DNA from: Echinococcus granulosus
Taxonomy: Eukaryota > Platyhelminthes > Cestoda > Cyclophyllidea > Taeniidae
Assembly (NCBI RefSeq): GCF_000524195.1
Contig: NW_020170434.1
Span: 216,623-280,622, forward strand
Length of the DNA: 64,000 nucleotides
Direction of reading: 5' to 3'
A program made the translations under genes and the position numbers. Shown here in pieces: positions 11,827-28,919 of the stretch. Numbering within the stretch: position 1 is the stretch's first letter; every line of letters starts with the position of its first letter. The notes below the pieces were generated by a model, which searched no databases, was not told the origin of the DNA, and was given only the letters and a program-made list of their open reading frames with translations.

Positions 11827-14800
11827 TTAAGCTGAATCCATTAGACGCGAGGCCTCAGCAGCGGCGTTCTTCCGCTTCAACGACTCCAACGCTCTGCGTC
11901 GCAGACGATCCTCTTCGCTTCGACTACTGCTTCCACGACGCCTGCTCAACCCGTCCTCATCCTCCTCCTCTTCCTTGTCCCTTCCTTCGGTGACATCGGC
12001 ATCTCCGGTACGTCTTCGACGTTTGCCACCGTCGCCACGACTTTCAGTAACATTCACGTCGTTCTTGAATAAATGAAAGGAAGGGGATCAAACGAGATCA
12101 GCAAATATCGAGACAATCTGAAGGCCCCTCTCGCTTCAGTGGTTTTAAATAGGTACCTTGGAAACTATGCTACTAACCAAGACCACAAATTCCGCTTAAC
12201 TACTTTGCCTCAAAAATCAACCCACATGTCGTTTGCGTCCGCGTTCTTTATCTCCTTCAACAGCATCATCGTCACGGGGAGCGTGTTTCGAAAGTCCTTT
12301 CCTCCACTTCTCACGCTTCTCCTCAGAACTGGAACTCGTTGACGACGAAGACGAGCTTGAGGATGAATCGCTGTAGGACTCCTCACTAGATGATGAGGAA
12401 GTAGAAGATGGGGCTTCATTGACGTCACCTTCCCTTCGCTTTTCTTTCCATTCCACACCAGGACTTTCAAGTTCGCCAGCGGGTGGTGGAAGTTTTGGAC
12501 CTTCAGGAGACAGTAGCTGTTGAGGCTCCCTCTTGTTCTTCTTCGTACTCTCCTTCAGCATTTGCATCTCTCGCTTCTTTTTCTTCATCGACTTCTCCTT
12601 CGCTTTGAGCTTACGCATCTTCCGCCTCTTCGTGGACTTGCCCTTCTGAAGTGTGCAAAGGAAAACCCAGATTGATGATCGAATACTTAAAAAGCGCAGA
12701 AACCAATCGGAACCGCGTGCTCGTGTCTGCCCGATTAGAATGGACGCAAAAAACTGCTCAAGGATTAAAAAAACACAGGACGTGAAAAACGCAGAAATAG
12801 CATGCAGTTAAGCTTAGAGGCGCAGGTTACGAATGTATTTTAAGAAAAGTAGCAATGGTAGCAGCCAAAGGTCAATCCACCGTGGGGAGGCATGGAGACC
12901 CGCCCCGATAGGGAGAGAGTGACATTCAATGACCCCAAAAGTACGGAACCTACTTAATGAGAAGCGGAGTTACAGCAGAAAAGGGAGAAGTAAAACTCAC
13001 TTTTCCGTGAGCTTTTGAATTCTTCCCTTTCTTCCCTTTCCTGCGAACGTCCGAATCGTCAGATGACGAAGAGGAGCTGCTGCTACTGTCACTTTCGTTG
13101 CTGCTACTGTCCGAGTCAGAAGAACTTGAATCTGATGACTCCTCTTCATCTGAGCTAGACTCTGAGGAAGACGACGAGGAGGATGTTGACGACGATGATG
13201 ATGATGACGACGACGAAGAGTCTCGTCGCTTCTTGGTCTTCTTTTGCACCTTCTCCACTTTTTCTTCCTCTTTTTCCTTTCGCTGCTTTGCTAGGCCTTT
13301 TGGAAGCTCCGGACCCTCTGGAGAAGCTTGAGGAGCATCTAGAAGGTGGGCAGGAAGGCAGGCAAACATTCAGTGCGTGGAATTAAGGACATAGAAAAGG
13401 AGCACAAGTGAGGTTAGCTTTCACCTTCTCGTTCCCTCCTGTCCTTTCTCCCACCCCTTTCACCTGGTGGAAGGGTGGGTCCCTCGGGACTGCGACGGCT
13501 GGACGAGGAAGTAGAGGGCATTAGCCTTTGTTGGTGTTGCTCCAATTCCTCTCTCTCCTCTACCGGCTTTTTATCTCGACGTTGTCGTAATTTGGTACGA
13601 TCTTCCAGTTCCTCGTGATTATCGTGTCGACGGTGCTCCTCTACGTATGTCTCATTTTCCATGGTCAGACGACCGCTCCGACGTCTTGAGATGAAAGGGG
13701 GATTTAACAACTTTCTCACCGGCAAATCAAAAAATGAGTCAAATTAGTCGAAGAAAAAGCACCTACCTCTCGTAGGAATCGTCTCGCCGCCAAGAGGACC
13801 TCTCCTTATAAGCTCGTCTACAAAGTAAGTCGGCGAGATTTATGAGAGGTGAGTGGCAGTCGCACACAACTTTGTAGCCACCAGGGCATAAATACGAGGG
13901 AAGTTGGAGTCGAATCGGGACTTCGAGTGCTTACAGCAATCCGATTGGACCCACACAAAGCAACACGTGGCAAGAGTTGCGATGTACATCCAGATGTAAT
14001 GCATCCCTTCATGAAATAAGCCCCTTCCCGACAAGGATGCAAGACTCCTACTCATAAAGAAGACTTCAAGTACAGCAGGCAGGCGTTTGACGGTCGTACA
14101 CGTGTGCGTTGGTGACGATTCCGGACGTGGTGGACACTGGTTAAGCCTTGACATAAAGTCCATGGTCTCGGTTTGAATCGAACCCCCATCGTAGCCTCAA
14201 CAAAACTGACTTTTCAATCTTCCCATGTTGTAAGACACCCTGTCCCAGCCCTTCTGCATATAGATCTCAAAAGTTCATGACACCCCCGATAATTACTAGA
14301 ACGCTCATGGTACAGAGGAAAGAAGAATGAACACTCACTTATCCGTGTCCAAATCGCGAGGCCTTCTACGTTAAGACAGAAAACGTATGTGTGAGTTCAA
14401 CAGTGAACTTACAAGGAGATAAAATAAGAAACGACTCACCTCTCTTCACGATAGACTTCATCCGTGCGTCGAGACCTGTCTTCACGAGGAGGTGACCTCG
14501 TGACACCTCGACGAGGTGACTTTCCACCGCGATGGGACCTTTAAGGGAGAAGAGTTACACCGGATTGGTGATATAAGCAACCACGAGGAAAGCTAATTTT
14601 TCAACTCTACCAAAAAAGTAAGCAAAAAGAAAATAACAGTTCATTTCAAAAATGAGGCAAATGAACAAGAGTAGCAGAGGTCAGCCAAAAAACAAAAAAA
14701 ATTGAAATGAAGAAGCAAAATAAGAAAGCAAGTGCTTGTCTCGTTGGGCCAAAGAAGGCTAAAGGGATCGACCAATCAAAACTCATCAACTATTTGCTAC

Positions 14801-17800
14801 TTTGGAAAAGCAGAAAAAAAGTAGAGACGTTCAGTTTTACGCCACATCGCCTACCTTTCTACACTTTCCTCAGCGTCGGTCTTCCCACCGTTGACTTTAG
14901 CGTCGGTCAAAGGCGAAGACTGTTGACGCTGGGATGGCGGAGGCGGTGGAGAAGGTGTGCCTGCACGGGGCACGCAGATTGGACCGTCAGCGTTGTGAAC
15001 GACCCTCTCCCTCTCCTCTTCCCTTGGCCTTCTCCCTTCCCTTGAACTTAAGCTAAAGAGAATGGAAAACCTCTACTTTCCATTTTACATGGCTACTGAA
15101 TTGAATTAATTGATATTTGTTTTGTGTACAAACCGAGGTCGACGGCGCTCGTGGAAGGAGCGGATGTCCGCCTCCACTTCCATCTCCTCATAGCGACGAT
15201 CCCTTGGACTTCGATGTCCACGACGATGGTGGTGGCGATGGTAGTCACGTCGATGACTAGAGGGCGATCTAGAGTAACTGCGACGGTGACGTCGTCTCTA
15301 TAACAGGAAGGAAAGAGAAGCTAATAAATATATTGGGGTTTGGGGAATTCCGAAGTTTAAAAAAAAAATGAAAAAACCACAAATACTAACCCTCCGATCC
15401 CAATCACTCTGTTCCGCGGCTTCGGCCTCTGCCTCTTCTTCCTCCCTGCGTCGACGTCTGCTGCGACTTCGCTCGCGTTCGGAATCGGGCGAAGATGCTA
15501 ATCAAGTGAGAGGAAAAGGAACCATAGCTATCAGAAGTAACGATTTCAACTACACCAACTATCCAGACTTCGTAGGTTCAATCACCATCGCGGTGTCATG
15601 GGTTCTTACATTGATAATACGTACTCTCCCAGATGGTTTGCCAGAGTCCGAGACTCACTCTTATGGAGGGAAGTCCCGATTTGACTAACCGACTAGTGGA
15701 TCCAAACGTCATTAAAGGAAGCCATTCCGATCCACAATGACCCACAACGAAAGAGCCTTTGAGACCGCACTAACTTTGATACCTTCATGTTCGCCAAGAC
15801 CATATATAATGGCTGAGTCGCGATCATATTTTAATTTGGAGGCCTCCTCTAGGGAGTTGCTTATGGTTTTGCATTCAAAACACCTCCACATTCGAAGAAA
15901 TTGAAAGCAGCCTAAGGAAGAGGTTGGGCAGCACTAAAGATGGACAGGGTAGGAGGGAGAAGTGCACACAAAATGGATCTTGTGAAAACGAAAGGAGCGG
16001 AAGAGTGACCATGCACGCCTTGAAGACAAGGCTCAACTACACACATTCCTCTCCATAGTTATGCGATGAGGATTCAAGTCCAACTGTAATTTCCGATTTT
16101 AAAGCAATGGAACAGCAGTTGCCTACCGCACATGCCATGACATTGTTTTCTTATTACCTGCTATAAATTCAAAGGCACTGGTTTGACTTCAAGGTCAATG
16201 GTGTTAAAATCTACTCACTCACGCCAAGAGAAGAATGACTTACAGTAGCGGTGACGGTTCCTGCCACGGGAGTCGACCTCCTTTCTCTCACCGCGTGGCG
16301 GGGACGGTGGAGACCGATGACGTTGATTAGCAGCGATGGGTGAGGTGGGATGGTTGGGAGAAGGTCCGTCGCCACGTTCTCTCGGTCGATTAACCATTCC
16401 GCCTCCGCTACCTGCACTTCCTCCTTCTGATTGTCTCGAGGCCTGCTCCGCTCGGAATCTCTCTTCTTGGGCCTGCGAAACACGCATGTAAACAGCCTAG
16501 CAGATGTAGTGATGCAAAATAACTACTCCTGCTAGCCTATTCATACTTTAGTCACTGCCTTTTCCCATCAATCAAGTGGAGCAGACATTTACCAACGCAA
16601 GCAAAGTCCTTCAATTTATATGACTGGCGGGGGCTGAGACCTTGAAAATGCAAAAAAAGACTGAGGGAGTTATGAGAGTAAACTACATCGTGCCTATCCA
16701 CATACGCCACTTCACCTTTAGGGAGATATTTGAGACTACTAACTGGTAAAAGCAAGTTGGATGCGTGTTTGCAAGCCCTTTTTCAGACAATTTTTTTGGA
16801 ATTTTGGCCTGTCCGTGGAATCCACTCAAATGCAGCAGATAGCATTTGCATTCACAAAACAAAAAAATACATTTATTAGCCAAGTCGGATTCATAAGGAG
16901 GTGGATGCCAGAGTAGGGTGTGCGATAAATAATGGTGGGTTGACCTCGATTATGTTTCGAATAATGGTGTTTCCCGGGCATGGGCCAGTTTCTTGCTGTT
17001 TCTGCCACCTAGTCAAATCAATGAAATTAACTTAACTAGTTGGTATATTCGGACAGACTTAGTCCCGGTTACCACGACTAGCACATTTGCTGTGAAGGCC
17101 TTAGAGGAAGATGGGTCACACCCCGCCCAGATGGACCAGTTCAAGTGTTGTTCACTTGTAAAAAAAACGAGTGCAGTTATTCTCACGCCAAGAACAGTGG
17201 ATGTATACCTCCATGTATTCAAGCTCAACCAATCTCTTCGCATCACATGATTTGGCGGGCACCCCACCACAGTTATCAGTACCCTGACAAGGGACGCATT
17301 TCATAGGTCGTGACAATGGTGGCATGATAAGTAAACCAGGGTAGCACTCATACACGCCCCAATTTCCAAGTGTTGAATTAATCCGTTTAGCGTAACTGGT
17401 AGAGCCATGACCTGGTGGAGACAACAAGCACATGTGACGCCGGGTGCAAACATTGCTAGCAGTATCACCACGGTTTACACATTGGAAACCCGTCGCCAAG
17501 ATCATTTGGTTTGACCAATGTAACTAAGCATCGTGGAGGCAAGATAATGCCACTTACGCTTCAATTTTGAGAGAAAAAAACGATTTTTAAGAGGCAATAA
17601 ACCTAGTCCCAAGTACCCTCGATTTGATCTCGGCCTAATTTCCTACCGGCCGTTTGACACTTGGAGACGCGGGTAGAGAGAGGCAGTGCCCATCTCCTAT
17701 CCCAAATAACAAGTCTCCCCGATAAGTTCACCAACGGCATGAGGCCTCGAGCTGTCTTGTAAGAAGAGGACAAGTCCTGACACTAAGATAATAAACAACA

Positions 17801-19741
17801 GAGACAAACTAGTTCACGACAAGCAACTGAACAAATCTTTCCGGAAATCGCCACAATGTTTACCTTCAAATGATTTAAGAAACTGGTAAATGCGAAAAAG
17901 GCATAACTTTTGCCAAATCTAAGATCACACAATCCAAGTTGATTTCATAACAGCCAAGATTCGGTCAGAAGCATCTTTAAAATGCGCAGCCGAGAACGAC
18001 AACCACCGATAAACGAGTGACCAAGCATCGACTAGAGGTAATTAGCTAAAAAAAGGTGGTTCGAAGTAAATTTGCGACGAACACCCTTCTGAACCACAAA
18101 GACTCCAAGAAAACCATTTTGGATCGATGGCAGCTGCAAGAGAGAAAAATTAGGAAAAATGCGCCTTGAACAATTTCTCAACAACTCCTAACTGAACGCT
18201 GAAAATTTCTAATTTATTTGAAACAACGCGAATTAGCCCTCGATAAGGCTTTGAAGTTGACCAACAGGGCCTATTTTTAACAAAAATATCTGAAAAATTT
18301 ACCTAGTTGCTACAATAAGTGAAATTTCTACAGCGTGTCTGCTAAGCCCGTTTCCTCAAAAACACTAAAAGCAAAGCTTCGACTTTACTGAAGATCGGTT
18401 GATCCAACTAAACAGAAATTGCCGCCCAAGTAAGGGCGAAAAACGCTAGGTTACAAAATAGATGTCGAAAAATGATTTTTTTTCACGAATAGAGTTTGGG
18501 AGCGTTGGTTTAGTCATACAAGAGTTAAAAAAGACGCAGTATTCGAGAAAACATCAATTTTGATAGAAATTGGACTCCATCGGACAATTCTATAAAATTA
18601 AAAGTGTTTGACTAATAAAATACACAGAGCTTCCCAAAATGATGCATGACAGACCGGCTTCACAACGCACCACCAACTCCGTTCACCATAAAAGGCACGA
18701 CCTGCTCCAGGAGACATGGTGTCAACCATGATCAACCACATAGATGCAGATTTTCCAAAAGACACGTTGAAAGTATCCCCCAAGCCAAAAAATTACAAGA
18801 ATGATCATGCTGAGAAATTTTTGAACAAAGAAATACCCGATTCATCAAATATTTACTTCTTACCTTACTACCGAGAATTTCGGCCTTCCTGGCTTCTAAG
18901 AGGATGGCAGGGACGCCGCCAGTCGTGTTCATGGCGGAAAGAAGCAGATCCCAGAGCTCTGTGACGAAGATCCGTGCACTCTTGCTGCCCAGAAAAGCTG
19001 TGAGATTAATTTGAATGTCCTTGGGGTCAGGAAACTAGAAAAAAGAGAGAAGGAAGGAAGGCGATGAAGCAAAGGGAAGGCGTTACAAGGGCTAGATAGG
19101 GTCTCCAATTAAAGCAGGGCAACGAGACTAATATCATTTGGAGACCACGGTAAAAATGGTACCGGTAGATGCAGTAGCAGAGTTCAAACTGCGAGCCACC
19201 GCTCCAACACACTTAAGTTGATAGTAGACCCTGGCAACACCTAAAAGCCAATCAAAATGTATAAAAGAAAGGAGCTAGTGCGTCAAGAGAAATAAGTACG
19301 TTACTGCACAAACCAACCTGATACCCTTCAACCTCCTAACAAAGGTAATCATGTCTTAAAAATGGCATGTTAAATACTTATGGATTTAAAAGGGTACTCG
19401 GAGTGGGGAAAAGAGAACATAGCCTTACCTGCTCTGAGAGCATATTTACGACGAAATCGCAGACAATATCGTCCTCGTAGGAGAGAAGCTCTGTAATGCG
19501 CTTAACGATCCAGGGTTTAATTGAGTCGACGTTAACTCTTTGTGTATCGACCTGAATTTTTTAACAATGTGGCAAAAGGTCACCAACTTTTTCATTTAAG
19601 TTGTCACCAAATTTCATGCTTTTTAAAAGTTTTTTCTTTTTGTCGGCAAATCTAGAATCCTGATCGGTATTCGTGCCCTGATAAACGAAGTAATGCAAAA
19701 AAGAGAACACAAACTACCTTGAAAAAGCCTGCATCCGTCAT
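11827..19741 (-). CDS. SRRM1: Serine/arginine repetitive matrix protein 1 homolog (PWI splicing coactivator)
   Basis: A nuclear splicing coactivator that bridges SR proteins and snRNPs and binds RNA through its PWI domain. Fifteen exons join in phase: 19741-19718, 19677-19588, 19551-19429, 19034-18864, 16472-16244, 15497-15391, 15297-15134, 15052-14855, 14538-14440, 14365-14339, 13817-13767, 13684-13425, 13338-13001, 12645-12226, 12063-11827; total 845 aa (human about 900). The start MTDAGFFKGT matches the family N-terminus. The PWI domain spans about residues 30-135, with the PWI tripeptide at 51-53 and a conserved DPKDIQINLTAFL segment. The middle is RS/RRR-rich, and residues about 540-600 are a Ser/Asp/Glu tract. 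The C-terminus (DRLRRRALESLKRK) matches the conserved SRRM1 tail. Odd points: a 27-nt microexon, four consecutive phase 2-2 exons, and a thrice-repeated SPEGPxLP motif. Identity is very sure; the low-complexity exon borders are slightly less so. Confidence 0.93.
13818..14338 (-). repeat. SRRM1 intron 10 with a probable decayed dispersed repeat
   Basis: This 521-nt intron lies between the 27-nt microexon and the next RS exon. Two minus-strand frames stay open over 74-107 codons without resembling a protein. A box-B-like GGTTCGATTC occurs on the minus strand near 14170-14180, which could mark a tRNA-derived SINE, but the adjoining stem does not pair and no good box A is seen. The repeat nature is an inference from composition; other copies outside the window would be needed. 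Confidence 0.3.
16473..18863 (-). other. 2.4 kb intron 4 of the SRRM1 homolog
   Basis: The intron separates the PWI-encoding exons from the RS-rich exons. The flanking exons join in phase 0 and the protein reads on sensibly (GSK then AQEERFRAEQ). About 17150-17505 (minus) is a diverged dispersed-repeat piece that shares a 14-bp block with 42589-42602. I see no gene inside. Confidence 0.6.
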
Positions 19742-20759
19742 CTTGGAATCCGAAGTCAGCCAGGCTATTCCACCAACTTTGCAGCCAATCAAAATTTTGA
19801 TCTCAAGATTTGACTCGTATACAACAAAATGGATGAGTGGGTTTATTCCTTTAACGATAGGCGATTTGATATCTGCAACAAGCTTTTTCCGAGCATTTTT
19901 TGTTTTGGGTTGAAATTAGCCTACTCGTTCTTAGTCATAGATGATATCTCAGCGGCGAACAGTTCTGTGTATAATATATTATATACTCATTAAAAAGACC
20001 AATCTTCGTCTAAAAAGTCTATGCATCCGGCAGCCTTTATAAAGTTATCAAGTCTTTTCCTCAAGCACTTTCAATGCTTATAAGAACTTGGTAGGAATCA
20101 TTCAGTGACGTACATTGAGACAACTCCTCTTTTCGTTCATTAGAAGAATAGAGTACTTTTCTACCTTTATAGAGTTCTAAGTCTTTTTGTTGCATCCATG
20201 GGCTCCACTAAGGACGAATGAAGAAATACCACTCTGGCAGAACATGTGTATTTGGCACAGAAAATTTCCTGGGCTACTGGAATAGCCCTAACGTAATACG
20301 GTGGTGGTTTATCCCCCCAGTATTGGCGAGGCGCCGCTTTTGTACCTCGCTGGGTGGGCTGGCCTTTCGAGCTATGCCAGTAGCCCAGACACCTTCTCTG
20401 CGCTGAATATATATTCTGTCCGAGCACTTTGTCTTCTTCCTTCTTCGGGGGCGCTACACTAATGTTAGCCCACCCAGGGTTGTACAGTGGCCAAATCAAG
20501 AGTAACTCTTCACCAAAATTGGAAGCTAAACAACCGACGTATTGCACTGTTCCAATTTTAATGCATCGAGAGGAAATGGAAGGCTATTCACACCTGAGGC
20601 GTATAAAGGCGCCATATGTGTCTGACCAAAATTTGTTTTTTTTTTTCTGTATTGACTGCTTATTACATATTCCAATCCCTTTAAATAGAATTGATAAGTA
20701 CAATTTTTAAGGCAAACAATAGACGGTGGATGACCTTGTCTGCATCTGCCACCGACATC
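19742..20759. other. Spacer between SRRM1 start and DRC1 end
   Basis: About 1.0 kb separates the SRRM1 ATG from the DRC1 stop; both genes are on the minus strand. It includes a short AT-rich near-palindrome around 19969-19986 and the foldback repeat at 20192-20480. The spacing is too long to call the pair an operon. No separate gene is visible. Confidence 0.5.
20192..20480. repeat. Foldback (inverted-repeat) element
   Basis: Two arms are related as imperfect inverted repeats. A perfect 12-bp core, CTGGGCTACTGG at 20269-20280, is complemented by CCAGTAGCCCAG at 20377-20388. Weaker similarity extends outward for roughly 80-90 bp on each side (CAGAA..., GAAGAA..., TGGGCT... blocks), around a non-matching centre of about 95 bp. 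A related, non-inverted sequence lies near 27545-27640. This looks like a MITE- or foldback-type repeat; no target-site duplication was identified. Confidence 0.5.
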
Positions 20760-26229
<5,470 letters not shown>

Positions 26230-28919
26230 CTGATGTAAAAGGCATTAAAAAAGCCTGTCACCAGAAACAAGTTTCCTAGATACTGTTTCGGAAAATTGTA
26301 TTGCAGTCAGAAGATATATTATCAATTGCATATTTAGGTAGGATCAAAAACATCTCCAGCACCCAAAAAGCAGAACAACAGACATTAACTGAAGGAAAAT
26401 TGAAAAACATGGGTAAGTTAAACAAGTGAAAACAAAATCGGAAAGTGCGCATACAGTGGAACTAAAAAATAGGATGGCCAACATGAAAAGCGTCTACCGT
26501 AAACACCTTTCTATCTTAAAGCAAATTACATCGAATGCATGCAAGAACCAAATCCTTAATTCCAATGCTATAAACAGTTTGAGATGTTTAAGTGCACGAC
26601 CCATACTTATTTTAAGACCGAACATTTTAGGCTGGTTTGAACAGCAAGATGTACAGAAACTACACGTTTTATTCCATTGCAACCACAATATAGCTTTGCT
26701 TATCTTTAACTTTAAGAAATGATTCTTGGCTTTTTGGCACTCGTTAATAATTCAGTCAATGAACCACAATTGTGGTAAACCAACCCTAATTATTAACGAT
26801 TTATGGAGTGAGCGGGTGGCGTTGCCAATGGGTCAAGGTTGTCCTATCACTTAGGTAAAAAACCAATTATTTTCTTGGATCATAAGCCTTAACATAAAAG
26901 TTTTGGAGGACAAATGGGCATAATAACTCAAATGTGTGATATAAGGGAAAGGCGGGCGCTTTAAATTAAGCACCAAAGGTTGCATCTTTGATAGCTAGGG
27001 AACTAGGGAGTTGCGGTTGGAAAATCGCGCAGCTTCTCTATTGCCGAACCTAATCGTTTACTTTAGCTTTGCTACTCAAATCAAGAATAAAAAAGTTAAC
27101 TTTTTTTCTTTAAGAAGAGACAAAGTGGTAGATGCAGTATATTTAAGAAATTGCGGGCAACAACGTAAAGGAAAGTGGTTCAATGAATCTCGGTGTAGAT
27201 TACAAAGTTAAAAATTTAAAGAAACGATTTTTCAGAATCAATCTAAATAATAATTAATTTTTCCATTTTGTAACTCCACACTTGCTGAAACTCACGCCCG
27301 TTTATGGGCGGTAACAGAAGTGCTCATGCTCATCTGTTTCGAGTAAAAAAGGAGGCAGTTAAGTGACCGTTTATTATTTTAACAACTAGGGTTAGTTGTG
27401 TATAAAAGCACAATTTTAAAAGACTCCTGAAAATGGAAACTATCCCATTTTCCGCCAGTTTAAATCACAATGAGGTTTAATTTACCAATTTTCAGGCATT
27501 TTTAGCGTCTTTAGACTTTTTTGAAGGCAACAGCAGGCCTAATGTTAGGGCAGAATACACGTATGTTACATAGAGAAGGCGATAGGGCTACTGGCATGGG
27601 CCGAAGACCAGCACACTAGGCAAGGTACAGCTAAAAGGTCAAAAGAGGCCCTTTACCAAAACTTACTACTAGACAAACAACCAAAGTACTACCGCATTAA
27701 AATGCAGTCAAGAGAAACAAAAGAACAACTGTTTTTAGTTAGCGCATCCCGTTTTGCATTCATATCTTTGAAACAAGTAATATAAGGAGAGGTTTACTTT
27801 TTTACTCAAAAGTGTTAAAAGTATAGGTAAAACTGATTATGGTTACACCAATTTGAGGTTTGTTTTCTGCTCAGAGGCCGCTAACATACGTACAGCTACA
27901 GTGTTCGCATACATTGACCAAATAAAAGGTATGAACCTGCACTACACACCAACCTAAACGGCTTAATGGGTTTCAAATAAAGGCGAAAAATCCTTCCATG
28001 GAAATATTTTGAGCTATGCGCGATGTGTAATATGTATTTTGCTTGCTCAACCCTCAATATTGGTATGGAACCGCATGGGGACTTGTCGGGAAGCCTAATA
28101 TTTGATCATGTCAGTAGCTTCTAGTTGCTTTTGTATATCGATGGTATATATTCATTTGTTTCTAATGAAGTCTCGGGTTCTCTCACGGTAGTCTTATACT
28201 CCTTTTAATGTTTTTCAAATTGCATTGGCAATCTAGTCCCCGTAGGTTGTACTTACGCACAGCGCTATGGTTTTCTAGCCACACTAGTAGCTTCCTACTC
28301 CTTTTAAGCGTCATTAATATGAGTTTACCCACAGCAATCTCGTATATTTTGAGTACACACAGTAGATATTCAGAGTTTTTAGAAAAATCAAGCTGGTTTG
28401 TTTCATTAAAACAATTTATTTTTGGGGTAGTTTTTGTACTTGTGTTGTAATTTAAAATAGCTCATATTCGATAAGAATTAATGGCTCGGTCCTTTAGCTG
28501 TCATTCGGATTCCAATGCAGATAAACTGTGTAACGCATAACCGTTTTCAATAGAATTGAAGTGTTCGGGAATAAATGGTTTCTTTGCTTTAAGCCGCACT
28601 CAAATCTGACGCATAAATTAGCTTAGGCATATTTCATGCACTAAAATCATCAAAGTTTCCTTTGCAAATAAAAAACTTGGCCTGGCTTTTATTTCACACA
28701 CACCTACTTGATGGGTAATTTCTTAAGCCAGATTCGTCCAAATCCATCCTTTGGTTACATGCAAATTTGTTTTATTTGTTTCCTACTCAACCAATTAGTT
28801 AAAATGTGTTCATTTGTGTGTATAATGTGTTCCTGCATTTGATCAGCTGGTTCTTGGGACAAATTTTCTGAAAATCCTTTACCAGATATCCTGAAAGTCT
28901 TATCCTTTGCCATCCAATA
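26230..28919. other. Divergent intergenic region between DRC1 and Dicer
   Basis: About 2.7 kb lies between the start codons of DRC1 (-) and Dicer (+), so it should hold both promoters. It is AT-rich. Open stretches at 26426-26722 and 28208-28450 look like chance. A relative of the 20.2-20.5 kb foldback repeat lies at about 27545-27640. No TATA box or start site can be assigned with confidence. Confidence 0.5.
27545..27640 (+). repeat. Second copy of the foldback-type dispersed repeat
   Basis: GGGCTACTGGCAT at 27585-27597 is preceded by CAGAATA and AGAGAAGG blocks and followed by GGCAAGGTAC. The same order occurs on the minus strand of the 20.34-20.42 kb element. The similarity is interrupted but ordered over about 90 bp, which suggests a diverged copy and not one chance match. 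Confidence 0.45.

Noticed and set aside
13098..13331. Acidic Glu/Asp-rich protein on the + strand
   Set aside because: It is the complement of the Ser-rich SRRM1 exon 13; antisense of TCN/AGY serine codons gives Glu/Asp/Arg-like runs.
14165..14245. tRNA gene on the minus strand
   Set aside because: A box-B-like GGTTCGATTC is present, but the T-arm does not pair and there is no convincing box A or acceptor stem.
26426..26722. 98-codon open frame upstream of DRC1
   Set aside because: No recognisable domain, AT-driven Lys/Asn composition, and an equally open frame on the other strand.
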